Assembly: GCA_050248495.1 (NCBI GenBank)
Contig: JBFWSG010000010.1
Location: forward strand, 1-64,000
Direction of reading: 5' to 3'
DNA length: 64,000 bases
Origin: DASYDU01 sp050248495
GTDB lineage: Bacteria > Planctomycetota > Planctomycetia > Pirellulales > Lacipirellulaceae
A program made the position numbers and the translations under genes. The notes beneath the pieces were generated by a model that ran no database searches, was not told the DNA's origin, and worked only from the letters and a program-made list of their open reading frames with translations. The stretch's first letter is position 1. Each line of letters starts with the position of its first letter. Shown piece after piece: positions 43,395 to 52,603 of this stretch.

Positions 43395-45596
43395 CTATTG
43401 GGCTGCGGCTTCGATTTGGATCGAATTCGATTCGGTGTTGATTGGCTGCGCCATGCCGGCGGCCGTGACTTGCGCGTTGAAAGTGACGACGCGGGCGGCA
43501 CCTGGCGTATAGGGAATCTCGAATTCGCGGCGTTCCCCGGGGGCGAGGTTGCCGACGTTGTTGAAGCGAACTTCGAGCGCGCCGTACATTTCGCTGGCGC
43601 CGGCGGGTTTGATTTGCGCGGCGATGGGCGGCGTCTCGGGGGGCATCTGCACGCGGAGCGCGACCGACTGTTCGGTTTTCTGGCCGACGTTCTCGACGAA
43701 CACGTAGAGCGAAGCGGGCGTACCGACGCGGGCCGGATTGGCCGTGGATTGGAGCGTGACCTTCAAGCTCTCGGCCGGCAACGCGGGCGGAGGCGACACG
43801 CCGCCCGGGCCGGCGGGAAGTTGCGACTGCGAAGGCAAGATTTCTACGCAGCGTTCTTCGGTGATCATGATGCCGCCGTCGGCGGTGACGGTCGCCGTGC
43901 TGCAAGCTTTGGTCGAGGGCGAAACGCAAGCAGCCGATACCTTGATCTCGCGCCGTTCGCCCTTTTCGAGCCGCGGGATGCGCCACTCGAAGCTGTCGTC
44001 GGCAAGCCGCGTGGCGCCCGCGCCGGTGCTCCGCGGTTCGAGCGCAGCATCGTAGCGGTCGTTGACGACGAGATTCGTGACGAACACTTCGCCGGTGTTT
44101 TTGATCACGATCGAGAACAGGGCCAATTCGCCGACATAGTGCCGGCGGGGCCCCTGCTTGGTGACTTCAATCGTCGGCTGGCCGGCGGGTTTGGCGGCGA
44201 CGGCGGTGATGCAGCCGCGCTCCGTCACCGGGTTAGCGCCATCGGCGGTGACCGTCACTTCGTGGCACAGTTCGCCGGCGGCCTTCACACCGAACGTCAA
44301 CGGTACCGTCACCGAGTTGCCTGGCGCCAAGTCGTTGATCGACTCGTGCTTTACCTCCCGCTCACCCGGCAGAGCGCGAATGTGGGTCAGACCTTCGTCA
44401 AAGCGGTCATGGACCTTGATGTGGCGGGCAGTTTCGTTGCCGCGATTGGTGACAATCACGTCGAAGCTGGCGAAGCCCTCGACGTCGACCGGTCCCGCGC
44501 CGCGGCGGCGGACTTCGACGGATAGCTCCGGTTTGCCGGCGGGAGGCTGTTGGCGGGGAGCCGGTGGCGGGGCGTACGTTTTTGGTGTCGTGTCACGGTC
44601 CGCAAGCGATGGCGGCGGCTCAAAACGATTCGGCGTGCGCGTGTCGGAATAGGGAAGCGTCGAGGGTTCGGGTTCGGGAACACTCGACCCGGTGAGGGGT
44701 GGACCGGCGAGCGAAGGAGCGGGCATCGACCCGGAGAGCAATTGCGGCTGCGGGGCCCAGGCGGGTGCGCCCGGCACGCCTTGCCGCCAGGAGATCGTCG
44801 CCGTGCCGCGGGCCACTTCGGCGGTTGGGATCGGGCCGGTTGTAATTTCGGGAGGCGCTATCGCCACCATGCTGACCACCGCCTCGCCCGGTGCGGTGCT
44901 CGCGGGGCTGATCTCGATGCTCGCCCGGCCGCTGGCGTCAGTCGGCACTTCGACGCGATTGCCGCCCGTGCCCCCGAGCGCGGCGCCGCTGCTGGCGACT
45001 TCATAGCGCACGGTCCATCCGGAAAGCGGCACTTTGTCGGAGCGGCGAGTCACCAGCGTCGTCAGGATCAGCGGGTGGCCGGCCTGAGCGATCGTCGGCG
45101 CGGGAAAGGCGAACTGCGCGTCAATTGAAGGAGGCGGAGGTAGTGCAGGAGCGGCGGCAGTCGGCACTGTGGTGACGGGCGGCGCACCGGTCGACGGCGG
45201 AGGGGGCAACGTGATCACCTGGGGCGGAGCGCTCGGCACACCGGCATCGGGATATACCGGCGGGGCCTGCAAGTTCCCGGTCGGCAGGCCGACGGCGGGA
45301 GGCGGCGGAGGTGGCGTGGTGATCACCGGTGGCGGGGGCGTAGGCGCGGTCAGTGCCGGGGAGACCACGGTCGTTCCGGGAGCGGGAACGACAATTTGCG
45401 GCTGCGCGACGCCGGGCGGCGGTGCGACGGGGGGCGGCGTCTGGCCGGGCCAGATGAGAATCTGCTGGCCGGAGGGGTCGATTCGCGGACCTTGCCAACT
45501 CGCGCAGCCAGGAGCCAACAGTGCGCAGGCCGCGATCGCTAGCGCGCAGCAAGGGGACCGCCATTTCCTGCGAGGGGACATCAACTCGCCATCCAT
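43395..45596 (-). CDS. Surface protein with proline-rich region and DUF11 repeats
   Basis: A 733-residue exported protein. The N-terminus is a signal with a lipobox-like LLAPGC around Cys31, so it may be a lipoprotein, although the lipobox is imperfect. It then has a long Pro/Thr/Gly-rich linker, an Ig-like segment, and at least three DUF11-type (conserved repeat) Ig domains (SVEVRRRGAGPVDVEGFASFDV, IEVTKQGPRRHYVGELALFS, LQSTANPARVGTPASLYVFV) each ending near HEVTVTADG or VTADGG. Proteins of this type are envelope adhesins or matrix proteins. The start is uncertain: 45596 (MDGELM) or 45581. Confidence 0.72.
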   Translation of the reverse strand: MDGELMSPRRKWRSPCCALAIAACALLAPGCASWQGPRIDPSGQQILIWPGQTPPPVAPPPGVAQPQIVVPAPGTTVVSPALTAPTPPPPVITTPPPPPPAVGLPTGNLQAPPVYPDAGVPSAPPQVITLPPPPSTGAPPVTTVPTAAAPALPPPPSIDAQFAFPAPTIAQAGHPLILTTLVTRRSDKVPLSGWTVRYEVASSGAALGGTGGNRVEVPTDASGRASIEISPASTAPGEAVVSMVAIAPPEITTGPIPTAEVARGTATISWRQGVPGAPAWAPQPQLLSGSMPAPSLAGPPLTGSSVPEPEPSTLPYSDTRTPNRFEPPPSLADRDTTPKTYAPPPAPRQQPPAGKPELSVEVRRRGAGPVDVEGFASFDVIVTNRGNETARHIKVHDRFDEGLTHIRALPGEREVKHESINDLAPGNSVTVPLTFGVKAAGELCHEVTVTADGANPVTERGCITAVAAKPAGQPTIEVTKQGPRRHYVGELALFSIVIKNTGEVFVTNLVVNDRYDAALEPRSTGAGATRLADDSFEWRIPRLEKGERREIKVSAACVSPSTKACSTATVTADGGIMITEERCVEILPSQSQLPAGPGGVSPPPALPAESLKVTLQSTANPARVGTPASLYVFVENVGQKTEQSVALRVQMPPETPPIAAQIKPAGASEMYGALEVRFNNVGNLAPGERREFEIPYTPGAARVVTFNAQVTAAGMAQPINTESNSIQIEAAAQ

Positions 45597-46061
45597 GTTC
45601 GCCGTGGCGAGGCCGCTTGCGCTCCAGGATGCGCAAAGGGCCTGTGAAACTCTACCGCCTGGCGAGGCGGATGATGCCGTTTGGCAACGACGAATGTTGA
45701 GTTTTCTCGACACTCCGGTTCGGTTTAGGGCGGTGGTAAGGAGTGTGAGGGATGAGTGGTTGTGTGTGGATATGGTGGGACCGGTTTGGGGCCCGCCCGC
45801 TGAAGCGGGCTCGCCGTCGGGAGGTTGGTCTTGATGGGCGGTGCCTAAACTCAACTGTATGAATGAGATGCGGCGTGCGGAGGGGCGCATGAATTCCTTG
45901 CTTTACCCAAGCTGCCCGATTAGCATGGAGAGTAGTTTCACGCCCGTATTCCCACGATCTTTACGGTCGGCTGGGAGACCCAGTTTTGGCGCGCATTGCA
46001 GTCGTTCGCACCCCCTTCGCAGCGAACGGCAGAACACTGAAGAAGCACTTGAGGTAACTCC
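45597..46061 (-). other. Divergent intergenic region with a perfect small hairpin
   Basis: 465 bases between the divergent DUF11 and DUF1598 genes, so both promoters should be here. GCCCGC (45795-45800) and GCGGGC (45805-45810) form a perfect 6-base-pair stem with a TGAA loop. Its position between divergent genes does not suit a terminator and may be a dispersed repeat remnant. Nothing gene-like was recognised on either strand. Confidence 0.45.
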
Positions 46062-47510
46062 ATGGTTCGGTTCGGCTTGCGTTCGCACGGTTGGCTCGTT
46101 GGTGGAAGGACTGCGGCGCTGCTGGCAGTGGCCTGCGTGCTTTCATTTGGCGCAGCGCGGGTCGTCGCCCAGGGGACCGGCGGAGGTGGCACAGGTGGCG
46201 GCGGCACGATCGGCACCGGCAACACCTCGGGTGTGGCCGTCGATGCGGAGGGTGTGCTGCGTCAGACCATGGTCAACGATCCGACCGGCGATCTTTCGCG
46301 CCAACGCGCGCAGGAAGCGCTGTCGAAGTTGGGTCGCGACGTCGCGCGGACCAGCAAGCTTCGCAAGATTTCGCTCACGCGGCTGGAGCGCGAGATGGCG
46401 AAACAAATCGCCGCCGGCCAGGGCGTCGACGATGTGATGAAGAATCTCGCGGGTCTGACCCGCGTGCAATATGTGTTCTGTTATCCGGACTCGGGCGACA
46501 TCGTGATCGCCGGGCCGGCCGAAGCCTGGGGCGAAGCGCCGTCGGGGCGCGTGATGGGCGTCGATTCCGGACGGCCGATCGTGCAGCTGCAGGATTTGAT
46601 CGTCGCGCTGCGGACGTTTGCTCCGGGGGACAAGAACAAGTCGCCATTCATTTATTGCTCGATCGACCCGACGCCGGATGGGCTGTCGCGGATGCAGCAG
46701 TTTCTGCACGAGATGGGCCCGCGGCTATCGAGCCCCAACCAGGAGCAATTCATCGTCGAACAATTGCGAGACCGGCTGGGCATGCAGGTGATCACGGTCG
46801 GCGGCGTGCCGGCCGACACGCATTTCGCCCAGGTGCTGGTCGAGGCCGACTATCGCATGAAGCTGATCGGCATCGGCCTGGAGCAGCCGCCGGTGCGGCT
46901 CAAGAGCTACGTGGCCCGCGCGAATCCGCACCAGATCTCCAGCAACGCGCTGGAACGCTGGTACTTCATGCCCGACTACGAATGTGTGCGGGTCAGCGAA
47001 GATGCGCTGGCCATGGAAATGGTGGGCGAGGGTGTGAAGCTGGTGGGCGAGGCGGAAGTTGTCAGCAACAGCGGTCAGCGAAGCGCCGCGAAGAAAGGCA
47101 ATGCCGCCAGTCAGGCGTTCGTGAACGCGTTTACGAAGGTCTATCCGAAGCTGGCGCAGAAGTCGCCGGTCTACGCCCAATTGCGGAACTGCATCGATCT
47201 AGCCGTGGCCGCCGCCTATATCCGCGACCAGGACTACTACGGCCTGGCGAAGTGGCAGCCGACGGTGTTCTACGATGAAGCGGCCTTCCCGGTCGAAACA
47301 CTCAATGCCCCGAAGCAGGTCGCGTCGGCGGTCAACAGCATGTGGAAGGGCTCGATGCTCGTGACGCCGATCGGCGGCGGCGTGCAGATGCGGCCCACCG
47401 AGGCGATTAGCCCGACGAATCTGCTGGAAGACAAAGATCAAGAGGTCGCCAAGGCCCGCACCGAGACCGACCTCTCGCATCTGGCGCCAGATCAATGGTG
47501 GTGGGACTGA
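46062..47510 (+). CDS. DUF1598 family exported protein
   Basis: A 482-residue protein of the planctomycete DUF1598 family. A signal peptide (TAALLAVACVLSFGAARVVA) is followed by a short Gly-rich linker, then by the family body with LRKISLTRLEREMAKQIAAG, FCYPDSGDIVIAGPAEAWGE, IDPTPDGLSRMQQFL, ADTHFAQVLVEADYRMKLIG and the tail WYFMPDYECVRVSEDALAME. GAGGTAACTCC precedes the ATG. The function is unknown; the protein is likely periplasmic. It is convergent with the glycerate kinase gene with a 10-base gap. Confidence 0.87.
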   Translation: MVRFGLRSHGWLVGGRTAALLAVACVLSFGAARVVAQGTGGGGTGGGGTIGTGNTSGVAVDAEGVLRQTMVNDPTGDLSRQRAQEALSKLGRDVARTSKLRKISLTRLEREMAKQIAAGQGVDDVMKNLAGLTRVQYVFCYPDSGDIVIAGPAEAWGEAPSGRVMGVDSGRPIVQLQDLIVALRTFAPGDKNKSPFIYCSIDPTPDGLSRMQQFLHEMGPRLSSPNQEQFIVEQLRDRLGMQVITVGGVPADTHFAQVLVEADYRMKLIGIGLEQPPVRLKSYVARANPHQISSNALERWYFMPDYECVRVSEDALAMEMVGEGVKLVGEAEVVSNSGQRSAAKKGNAASQAFVNAFTKVYPKLAQKSPVYAQLRNCIDLAVAAAYIRDQDYYGLAKWQPTVFYDEAAFPVETLNAPKQVASAVNSMWKGSMLVTPIGGGVQMRPTEAISPTNLLEDKDQEVAKARTETDLSHLAPDQWWWD

Positions 47511-47520
47511 GCCGTCTCAC

Positions 47521-48891
47521 CTAAGGACTTTCCGCGCCGACCGCCTGATTCGTGACCACCACGCGCAGGTCGCAAACGTTGGTCTGCGTCGGACCCGTCT
47601 TGAGCAGCCCGCCCGCAGGTGCGAAATAGTTAAACGCGTCGTTGCGCTGCAAGTAGTCGGCTGGATTCAGGCCGAGGCGCTGCGTTTTTTCGACGACGTC
47701 TGAAGTGACAACCGCGCCGGCGGCATCCGTGGGGCCATCTTCGCCGTCCGTGCCGGCCGACAGCAGGGCGATGCCGTCGCAATTGCCGAGTTCCGCCAGC
47801 GCCGCGAGGGCCAGTTGCTGATTGCGGCCGCCCTTGCCGCGATGCTCTGCCGCGACCAGCTTGACTGTCGGCTCGCCGCCGGAAATGAGGCAATCGGGGC
47901 CGCGCTCCCCTCTCATGCGAAGGGCCATATCGGCCAGGTGGCGGCCCACGTCCTCGGCCGCGCCCTCGGGATGGATTGCGGCGATCATGGCATGGGAGAA
48001 GCCCAAACGCTCGGCCTCGCAACCGGCGGCGTCGACGGCAGTAGCGTTGTTGGCGATTACCAGATTGAACACCTGAGCCGAGGCCTGTGCTGGAGCGCCC
48101 GCGTGGGAAGATTGCCGCCGGAGATAGGCGGCGACATTTTTCAGATCTGGATGATCCACAAGCCTTAATTCTTCGAGCACGCGCATTGTATCTCGCGCGG
48201 ACAATTCGGAGTCGACGGTCGGGCCGGATGCAATCAACTCGAGCGGATCGCCGAGCACGTCGGAAATGATCAGCGCGACGAGACGACCGGCGCGGCACGC
48301 GCGGGCCAGTCCCCCGCCCTTGATGCGGCTCAGCGCGCTTCGCAGCGTGTTGAGCTGGGTGATGTTTGCGCCGGCGGCGGCGAGCACGCGGGCCACGCGA
48401 ATTTTGTCCTCCAGCGCGATGCCGAGGACTGGCGCCGGCAGGAGCGCGGAGCCGCCGCCCGAGATCAAGCAGATGCACAGATCGTCCGGAGAGAGGGAGG
48501 AAACGATTTCGAGAATCCGTTCGGCGCCGGCGACCCCCTCCGGCCGCGGTTCATTGACACCCGCCGGGCGCGCCGCCTGCAGATGGACAGAGCGCGTGGG
48601 GAGGATGCAGTCGGCTGGTACGTTGACCCAGCCGATGGCCTGCTTGTCGCGCAGCAGCCGCTCGCCCAAGACCTCTTCCAGCGCGACCGCCATTCCGGCC
48701 GACGCCTTTCCGGCCCCCACAATCGCCAGGCGGCGCACGTGGGCGAGATCGAACGTTTCATCGCCGACTTGAAGCTGGCCGTCCGCAATCTGCACAACGG
48801 AAGGAATCAGCTTGGCCGGCTGGACCGCATGGACACCCGCCCACCAGATCCGTTCGGCAGCGGCGCGCAATTGGCTTGAGTTACGTGTCAT
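47521..48891 (-). CDS. Glycerate 2-kinase-type enzyme (MOFRL / DUF4147 family)
   Basis: A 456-residue protein of the GckA/TtuD glycerate kinase family, which phosphorylates glycerate with ATP, usually making 2-phosphoglycerate. The N-terminal DUF4147 domain has VGAGKASAGMAVALEEVLG and CLISGGGSALLPAP (the conserved SGGGSA motif), LRSALSRIKGGGLA and ISDVLGDPLELIASGPT. The C-terminal MOFRL-type domain has CLISGGEPTVKL and GGRNQQLALAAL, and TDGEDGPTDAAGA close to the end. It follows the 924-residue exported protein on the same strand with 11 bases between them. The preferred substrate is not shown by sequence. Confidence 0.88.
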   Translation of the reverse strand: MTRNSSQLRAAAERIWWAGVHAVQPAKLIPSVVQIADGQLQVGDETFDLAHVRRLAIVGAGKASAGMAVALEEVLGERLLRDKQAIGWVNVPADCILPTRSVHLQAARPAGVNEPRPEGVAGAERILEIVSSLSPDDLCICLISGGGSALLPAPVLGIALEDKIRVARVLAAAGANITQLNTLRSALSRIKGGGLARACRAGRLVALIISDVLGDPLELIASGPTVDSELSARDTMRVLEELRLVDHPDLKNVAAYLRRQSSHAGAPAQASAQVFNLVIANNATAVDAAGCEAERLGFSHAMIAAIHPEGAAEDVGRHLADMALRMRGERGPDCLISGGEPTVKLVAAEHRGKGGRNQQLALAALAELGNCDGIALLSAGTDGEDGPTDAAGAVVTSDVVEKTQRLGLNPADYLQRNDAFNYFAPAGGLLKTGPTQTNVCDLRVVVTNQAVGAESP

Positions 48892-48902
48892 GCCGGCGCA
48901 GT

Positions 48903-51677
48903 TTATCGATGAATCTGCGGCGGATACATGGGGCGCCGGGCGGAATTCGGGAAGTCCGGCCCTGGATCGTTAGAGATGGAAGGCAAGCGCTTCAACTGCG
49001 GCGGAGCGAGCGAGCGCACCATGACGCCATCGAGGCAGGCGGTGCCGAGGCCGTGGAGCGCGAACGTCAGCGTCACGTTCGTAGTTTCCTTTGACCCGCG
49101 AATGATGCGAAACGGCTGCCAGCCGTCGGTTTGCCGCACGCGGAGCGCGAGTTCCCGGCCGCCGAGCGAATCGACGATTTCGAGTGCGTCGATGTTGCCG
49201 CCGATGGGCTGATCAATGCGGACCCAACCGGAGATTTCCAATACTTCGCCGGCCGTGGCCCGGAAGGAGGGCGAGGTGATCCAGACGGGAGCGCGGGCGA
49301 TGATTTGGGGTCCGTGGCCGGGTGAGCTGGAAAGTGACGCCAGCTGCAGGGAGTAACGACCTTCGTGCGGTGCATTGCCAGAGAGCTCGACGCTCGTCTG
49401 AATCCCGGGGATCGGATCCTCGACGTGCTGCCAGCCGGAGAGCCGCAACTGCTCCAGGTCTTCGAAGTCGCCGCCAAGGAGCTGATTCTCGCTGGTGCGA
49501 AGCGCAGCAAGTGCGCGATCGAGCGCAACGCGGGCCAGGAAAGGCGCCGGCTGTGCGATGCTGGGGAGGCTGTCGAACGCTGGCCCGTTGGCGGCCGTGC
49601 GGTCCGCCTCATCCAGCGCCCGGTCGAGCGTGCGTAGCGCTCGCGTCGATTGCCGGTACCCGGTCTCGAAGTTGCCGGCAGTGATCGACGCCCCGGCGAG
49701 TTTCAAGTCGGCATCGGCGGCGGCGATCGCCTGGTCGAGAGACTTGGTGCTGACGCCGAAAGTCTGCAGCCGTTTTGCCGCGTCGGCCAAAGAGCGAGAC
49801 TGGCCGGCAGCGAGACCGTATTGCACTTGCGCAGCGCGGCGGGCGCCGCGCGCAGTCCGCTGCCGGAACGACGTAACCACCGCAGCATCCTCGGTCATTA
49901 GGATATAACCGTCGAAGTCGCGCGGGACTTCGATCCGGGTGCCGCCCGCCACGCGCTCGGAAGCGAGCGACTGAAACCCAGCGGGCGAGAGCGCAAAGGC
50001 TTCGTTCGAAACGGGGACGCCGGGGATGATCAGCGCGACCCGCTTCGTCAGATCTGTTGCGGCAGAGTCTTGAACAGCTGTTTGAGTCGGGAGGAATAGT
50101 CTCGCGCGTTCCGCTTGCAGGACGACGCCCGTCATCGAGCCGTCGGTGGAAGTCGCGCCGCCGACACTCTTACCGATCGTGAGCCAGGGTTCGATGAGGC
50201 TGAGCCGGTCGTTCCACTGCTCCAGGAGTGCAGCGCGGCGGCGTGAGGCGGCGTCGGCGGCGTCGAGTGGAGTTGCAGATTGAAACAGAATGCCGCAGTT
50301 GCCGCTGGTCGTGACGGACACGATCAGGTCTTCGATCTGCCGGTCTGCAAGGACGGTCGGAGTTCGCGCATCGCCGCGAGTGAGCCACGCCGATTGCTCG
50401 CGTGTTTTCGGCCCGGGCTGAGTGGGCACAGCCGTCCAGAAGGGCGTGCCCGGCCGTGCCAACAGCGGCAATTGCAGGAGCCACGTCGCCACGTCACGTT
50501 TAGCGAGCGTTGGGGCGGCCGGGTGCCGCGCGACGAGCGCGTCGGCCATCTGGCTCGCCGGCAGCCAGTCCCCTTGCGGGGCAAGCAGGATCGGCCGCGA
50601 TCCCACGGCATCGAGCTGGCGCACCTGCTCGGCCCAGCGACGGTAGTAGTCGAGTTCGGGCGGCCCGCTCGGACTTCCCAAGTTCCACGCCAGCACGCGG
50701 TCGAGCGACGTGCCCAACCCCTCGTCGGTGAGCTTGTCGGGCGCGGGGGGCGTACAAACTAGCCAGAGATTCGCGCGGGCAGCATCGGCCGAGAGTTGCG
50801 GCGTGGGCGGCTCGTCGAGCCAAATCGTGTTGAAGCCGCGCGCCGCGAGAAAGGCAAACGGCTCGTTGTTCCATTCGATGCCGCGCACTAAAAATGGTCG
50901 GCCGGAGAGGAGCAGCGTGGTGCCGCGAAATTGGGCGAACGCACCCGTGGCGGCCGCTGTAGAGGGAGCACTCGCAGTGTTTGCGCTTGCAGTGGATTGC
51001 GGCCAGCTCGGCGCCGCGAACACCGCAGGCGACGCTGCGGGCTGTCCACCGGTCGTCTCGGCGACGGCAAGCGCGACGCCGTCGACTTCGAGCGCATCGG
51101 TCCAGACGGTTGCAGCCCCCTCCCCTCCCGGCACGACGATCACAATTGCATCCACGTACGCTTCGCGCGGATCGACCTTGTCACGTTGCGTCGCGCGGAG
51201 CACGCGGACTTGCGCGGCGAGTAGATCGGGCAGGCGGGCGATCTGAAGTTGTTGCCAGCGGTCGGGCGACTTGTATTCTTCGCCGGAGACAAAGAGCGAT
51301 CGCGGCGAGCCCGATTTTGAATCTTTCGTGCGCGGCAAGACGACGCGTGCGGCGAGCCGCGAGCCGGGCCGATTCGACTTGAGCCACAGCCGGGCTTCGA
51401 ACTCGTCCATCACGGGGAGCCGACCCACCGGGCAGGCGAGGTGGATCGACTCGCCGCCGGGTACCGACACGGTGGCACGCTCCGATCCACTCCCCTGGCG
51501 AACCTCGTCGCTGGCACCGCCATGGGAAACGAGCCTCGCGTCCGGCCGAGCGTCGATCACTTCCCAAACGAGGTCCGGCCCATCAAAGCTGCGAAAAAAG
51601 AGGGCGGGATCCGCTTGAACCGCCCCACTGCAGGAGACTGCGATGATCGCAACGATCGAGAAACCACAGTAGCGCAT
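48903..51677 (-). CDS. Large exported protein, glycosidase-like core with flanking beta domains
   Basis: A 924-residue exported protein. A signal peptide (MRYCGFSIVAIIAVSCSGAV) is followed by an N-terminal beta sandwich typical of carbohydrate-binding folds (around residues 35-200) and a glycosidase-like segment (FLVRGIEWNNEPFAFLAARG, FNTIWLDEPPTPQLSADAAR, then EQVRQLDAVGSRPILLAPQG) whose strands recall a TIM barrel. A helical middle and another galactose-binding-like sandwich (around residues 760-880) complete it. I see no confident catalytic pair, so it may be a binding or degenerate glycosidase. The ATG is placed at 51677. Confidence 0.65.
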   Translation of the reverse strand: MRYCGFSIVAIIAVSCSGAVQADPALFFRSFDGPDLVWEVIDARPDARLVSHGGASDEVRQGSGSERATVSVPGGESIHLACPVGRLPVMDEFEARLWLKSNRPGSRLAARVVLPRTKDSKSGSPRSLFVSGEEYKSPDRWQQLQIARLPDLLAAQVRVLRATQRDKVDPREAYVDAIVIVVPGGEGAATVWTDALEVDGVALAVAETTGGQPAASPAVFAAPSWPQSTASANTASAPSTAAATGAFAQFRGTTLLLSGRPFLVRGIEWNNEPFAFLAARGFNTIWLDEPPTPQLSADAARANLWLVCTPPAPDKLTDEGLGTSLDRVLAWNLGSPSGPPELDYYRRWAEQVRQLDAVGSRPILLAPQGDWLPASQMADALVARHPAAPTLAKRDVATWLLQLPLLARPGTPFWTAVPTQPGPKTREQSAWLTRGDARTPTVLADRQIEDLIVSVTTSGNCGILFQSATPLDAADAASRRRAALLEQWNDRLSLIEPWLTIGKSVGGATSTDGSMTGVVLQAERARLFLPTQTAVQDSAATDLTKRVALIIPGVPVSNEAFALSPAGFQSLASERVAGGTRIEVPRDFDGYILMTEDAAVVTSFRQRTARGARRAAQVQYGLAAGQSRSLADAAKRLQTFGVSTKSLDQAIAAADADLKLAGASITAGNFETGYRQSTRALRTLDRALDEADRTAANGPAFDSLPSIAQPAPFLARVALDRALAALRTSENQLLGGDFEDLEQLRLSGWQHVEDPIPGIQTSVELSGNAPHEGRYSLQLASLSSSPGHGPQIIARAPVWITSPSFRATAGEVLEISGWVRIDQPIGGNIDALEIVDSLGGRELALRVRQTDGWQPFRIIRGSKETTNVTLTFALHGLGTACLDGVMVRSLAPPQLKRLPSISNDPGPDFPNSARRPMYPPQIHR

Positions 51678-51985
51678 GGTTGGTCGGCATCGCGGGGGCG
51701 GGGAAACGCCTTGCTGCGGCAGATGTGGTGGAAATTCAACGCGGGCGTGGAGGGCCGGAATCGTCGTAAAGTGGTATTCTATCAGGATTTCCGACACGCT
51801 GCCAGGGCAGATGATGCGGCCACGCCACGGAGGCCGCCAATCGCCAGTTCGTTTGACCAAACGATTGAATGAATGCAAGTGCTTTTCATATAATCAGTTA
51901 TGGTCGATTCGCGGAAAGCGGGTGGGCGAAGTGGCGCAGCGAGTGCATTTTCGCCGTTCGTCCAACCCACCCTGCGAGAGCTACC
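51678..51985 (+). other. Divergent intergenic region
   Basis: 308 bases between the divergent large exported gene and the small helical gene. It contains the candidate plus-strand promoter at 51865-51894. On the minus strand a TAGAAT (complement of 51776-51781) has only a weak -35 partner. No gene or repeat was recognised. Confidence 0.45.
51865..51894 (+). promoter_or_regulatory. Predicted sigma-70-like promoter
   Basis: TTGAAT at 51865-51870 and a perfect TATAAT at 51889-51894 are separated by 18 bases. The next gene starts at 51986, about 85 bases downstream of the predicted transcription start. The -35 box matches TTGACA at 4 of 6 positions. Confidence 0.5.
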
Positions 51986-52273
51986 ATGACGAACGTCCCC
52001 CGCACGACCGCCACCGGAGTTGAAGAGTTGCCTGCCGATTTGCAGCGGCTTGTGGTTGCGGTCCAGAAATTGCCTGAAGAGTATTCCAGCGAAGTCGTCG
52101 TTGCTTTGGAACGCGTGGTGGAAAGCACCAAGCGACGACGGCGCATCCTGACGCTGGTGCAGGACGCGCTCAGCCAGCTGCGGCTGGACATGAAATACTT
52201 GATGTTCGATTTGGAAGCGACTCGCCGCGAACGCGACGATTACCAAGCCAAGCTGGAACAGCAGGAGAGCTAG
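51986..52273 (+). CDS. Small helical protein of unknown function
   Basis: A 95-residue protein, mostly helical. It has VEELPADLQRLVVAVQKLPE, then EVVVALERVVESTKRRRRIL, TLVQDALSQLRLDMKYLMFD, and LEATRRERDDYQAKLEQQES. The basic KRRRRIL patch could contact nucleic acid, and the C-terminal half is coiled-coil-like. I do not recognise the family with certainty; it resembles planctomycete small proteins annotated as putative regulators. GAGAG lies about six bases upstream of the ATG. It lies behind the promoter-like element at 51865-51894. Confidence 0.65.
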   Translation: MTNVPRTTATGVEELPADLQRLVVAVQKLPEEYSSEVVVALERVVESTKRRRRILTLVQDALSQLRLDMKYLMFDLEATRRERDDYQAKLEQQES

Positions 52274-52603
52274 CACGCGAATCACGGAGACGGCCAAGTC
52301 TGCAGCGACGATTTCTTCAGGAAGTTACGCTGCGGCCATCTGAGGTCCTACACGTGATTCGCAATGGCCGCTCTCGATTCCGCCGGCGGTAGGTTACGGG
52401 ACAGTACGAACCGGAATTGAAGCGGCAATTCTCGGCCAGCTCCGCTCCAAGCGCGAGCCATGGGTTTGCGGCGTTCGCTAGATTCTGGCACGTTGGAGAA
52501 TACCACTAGCAAGGTGCAGCTGCGCAAAGCTCCCAGCGGCCGAGACGTCGGCCGGCGGAGAGGCCGCGCGGTTTCGCATCGGGTTGAGCGATAAGAGCGC
52601 GGC
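52274..52603 (+). other. Intergenic region with no gene recognised
   Basis: 330 bases between the small helical gene and the kinase gene. GGCCG-type palindromes occur near its right end, and no clear ribosome binding site precedes the kinase ATG (only AAGAGCG). No promoter, repeat, RNA gene or open frame with protein-like character was seen. Confidence 0.35.
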
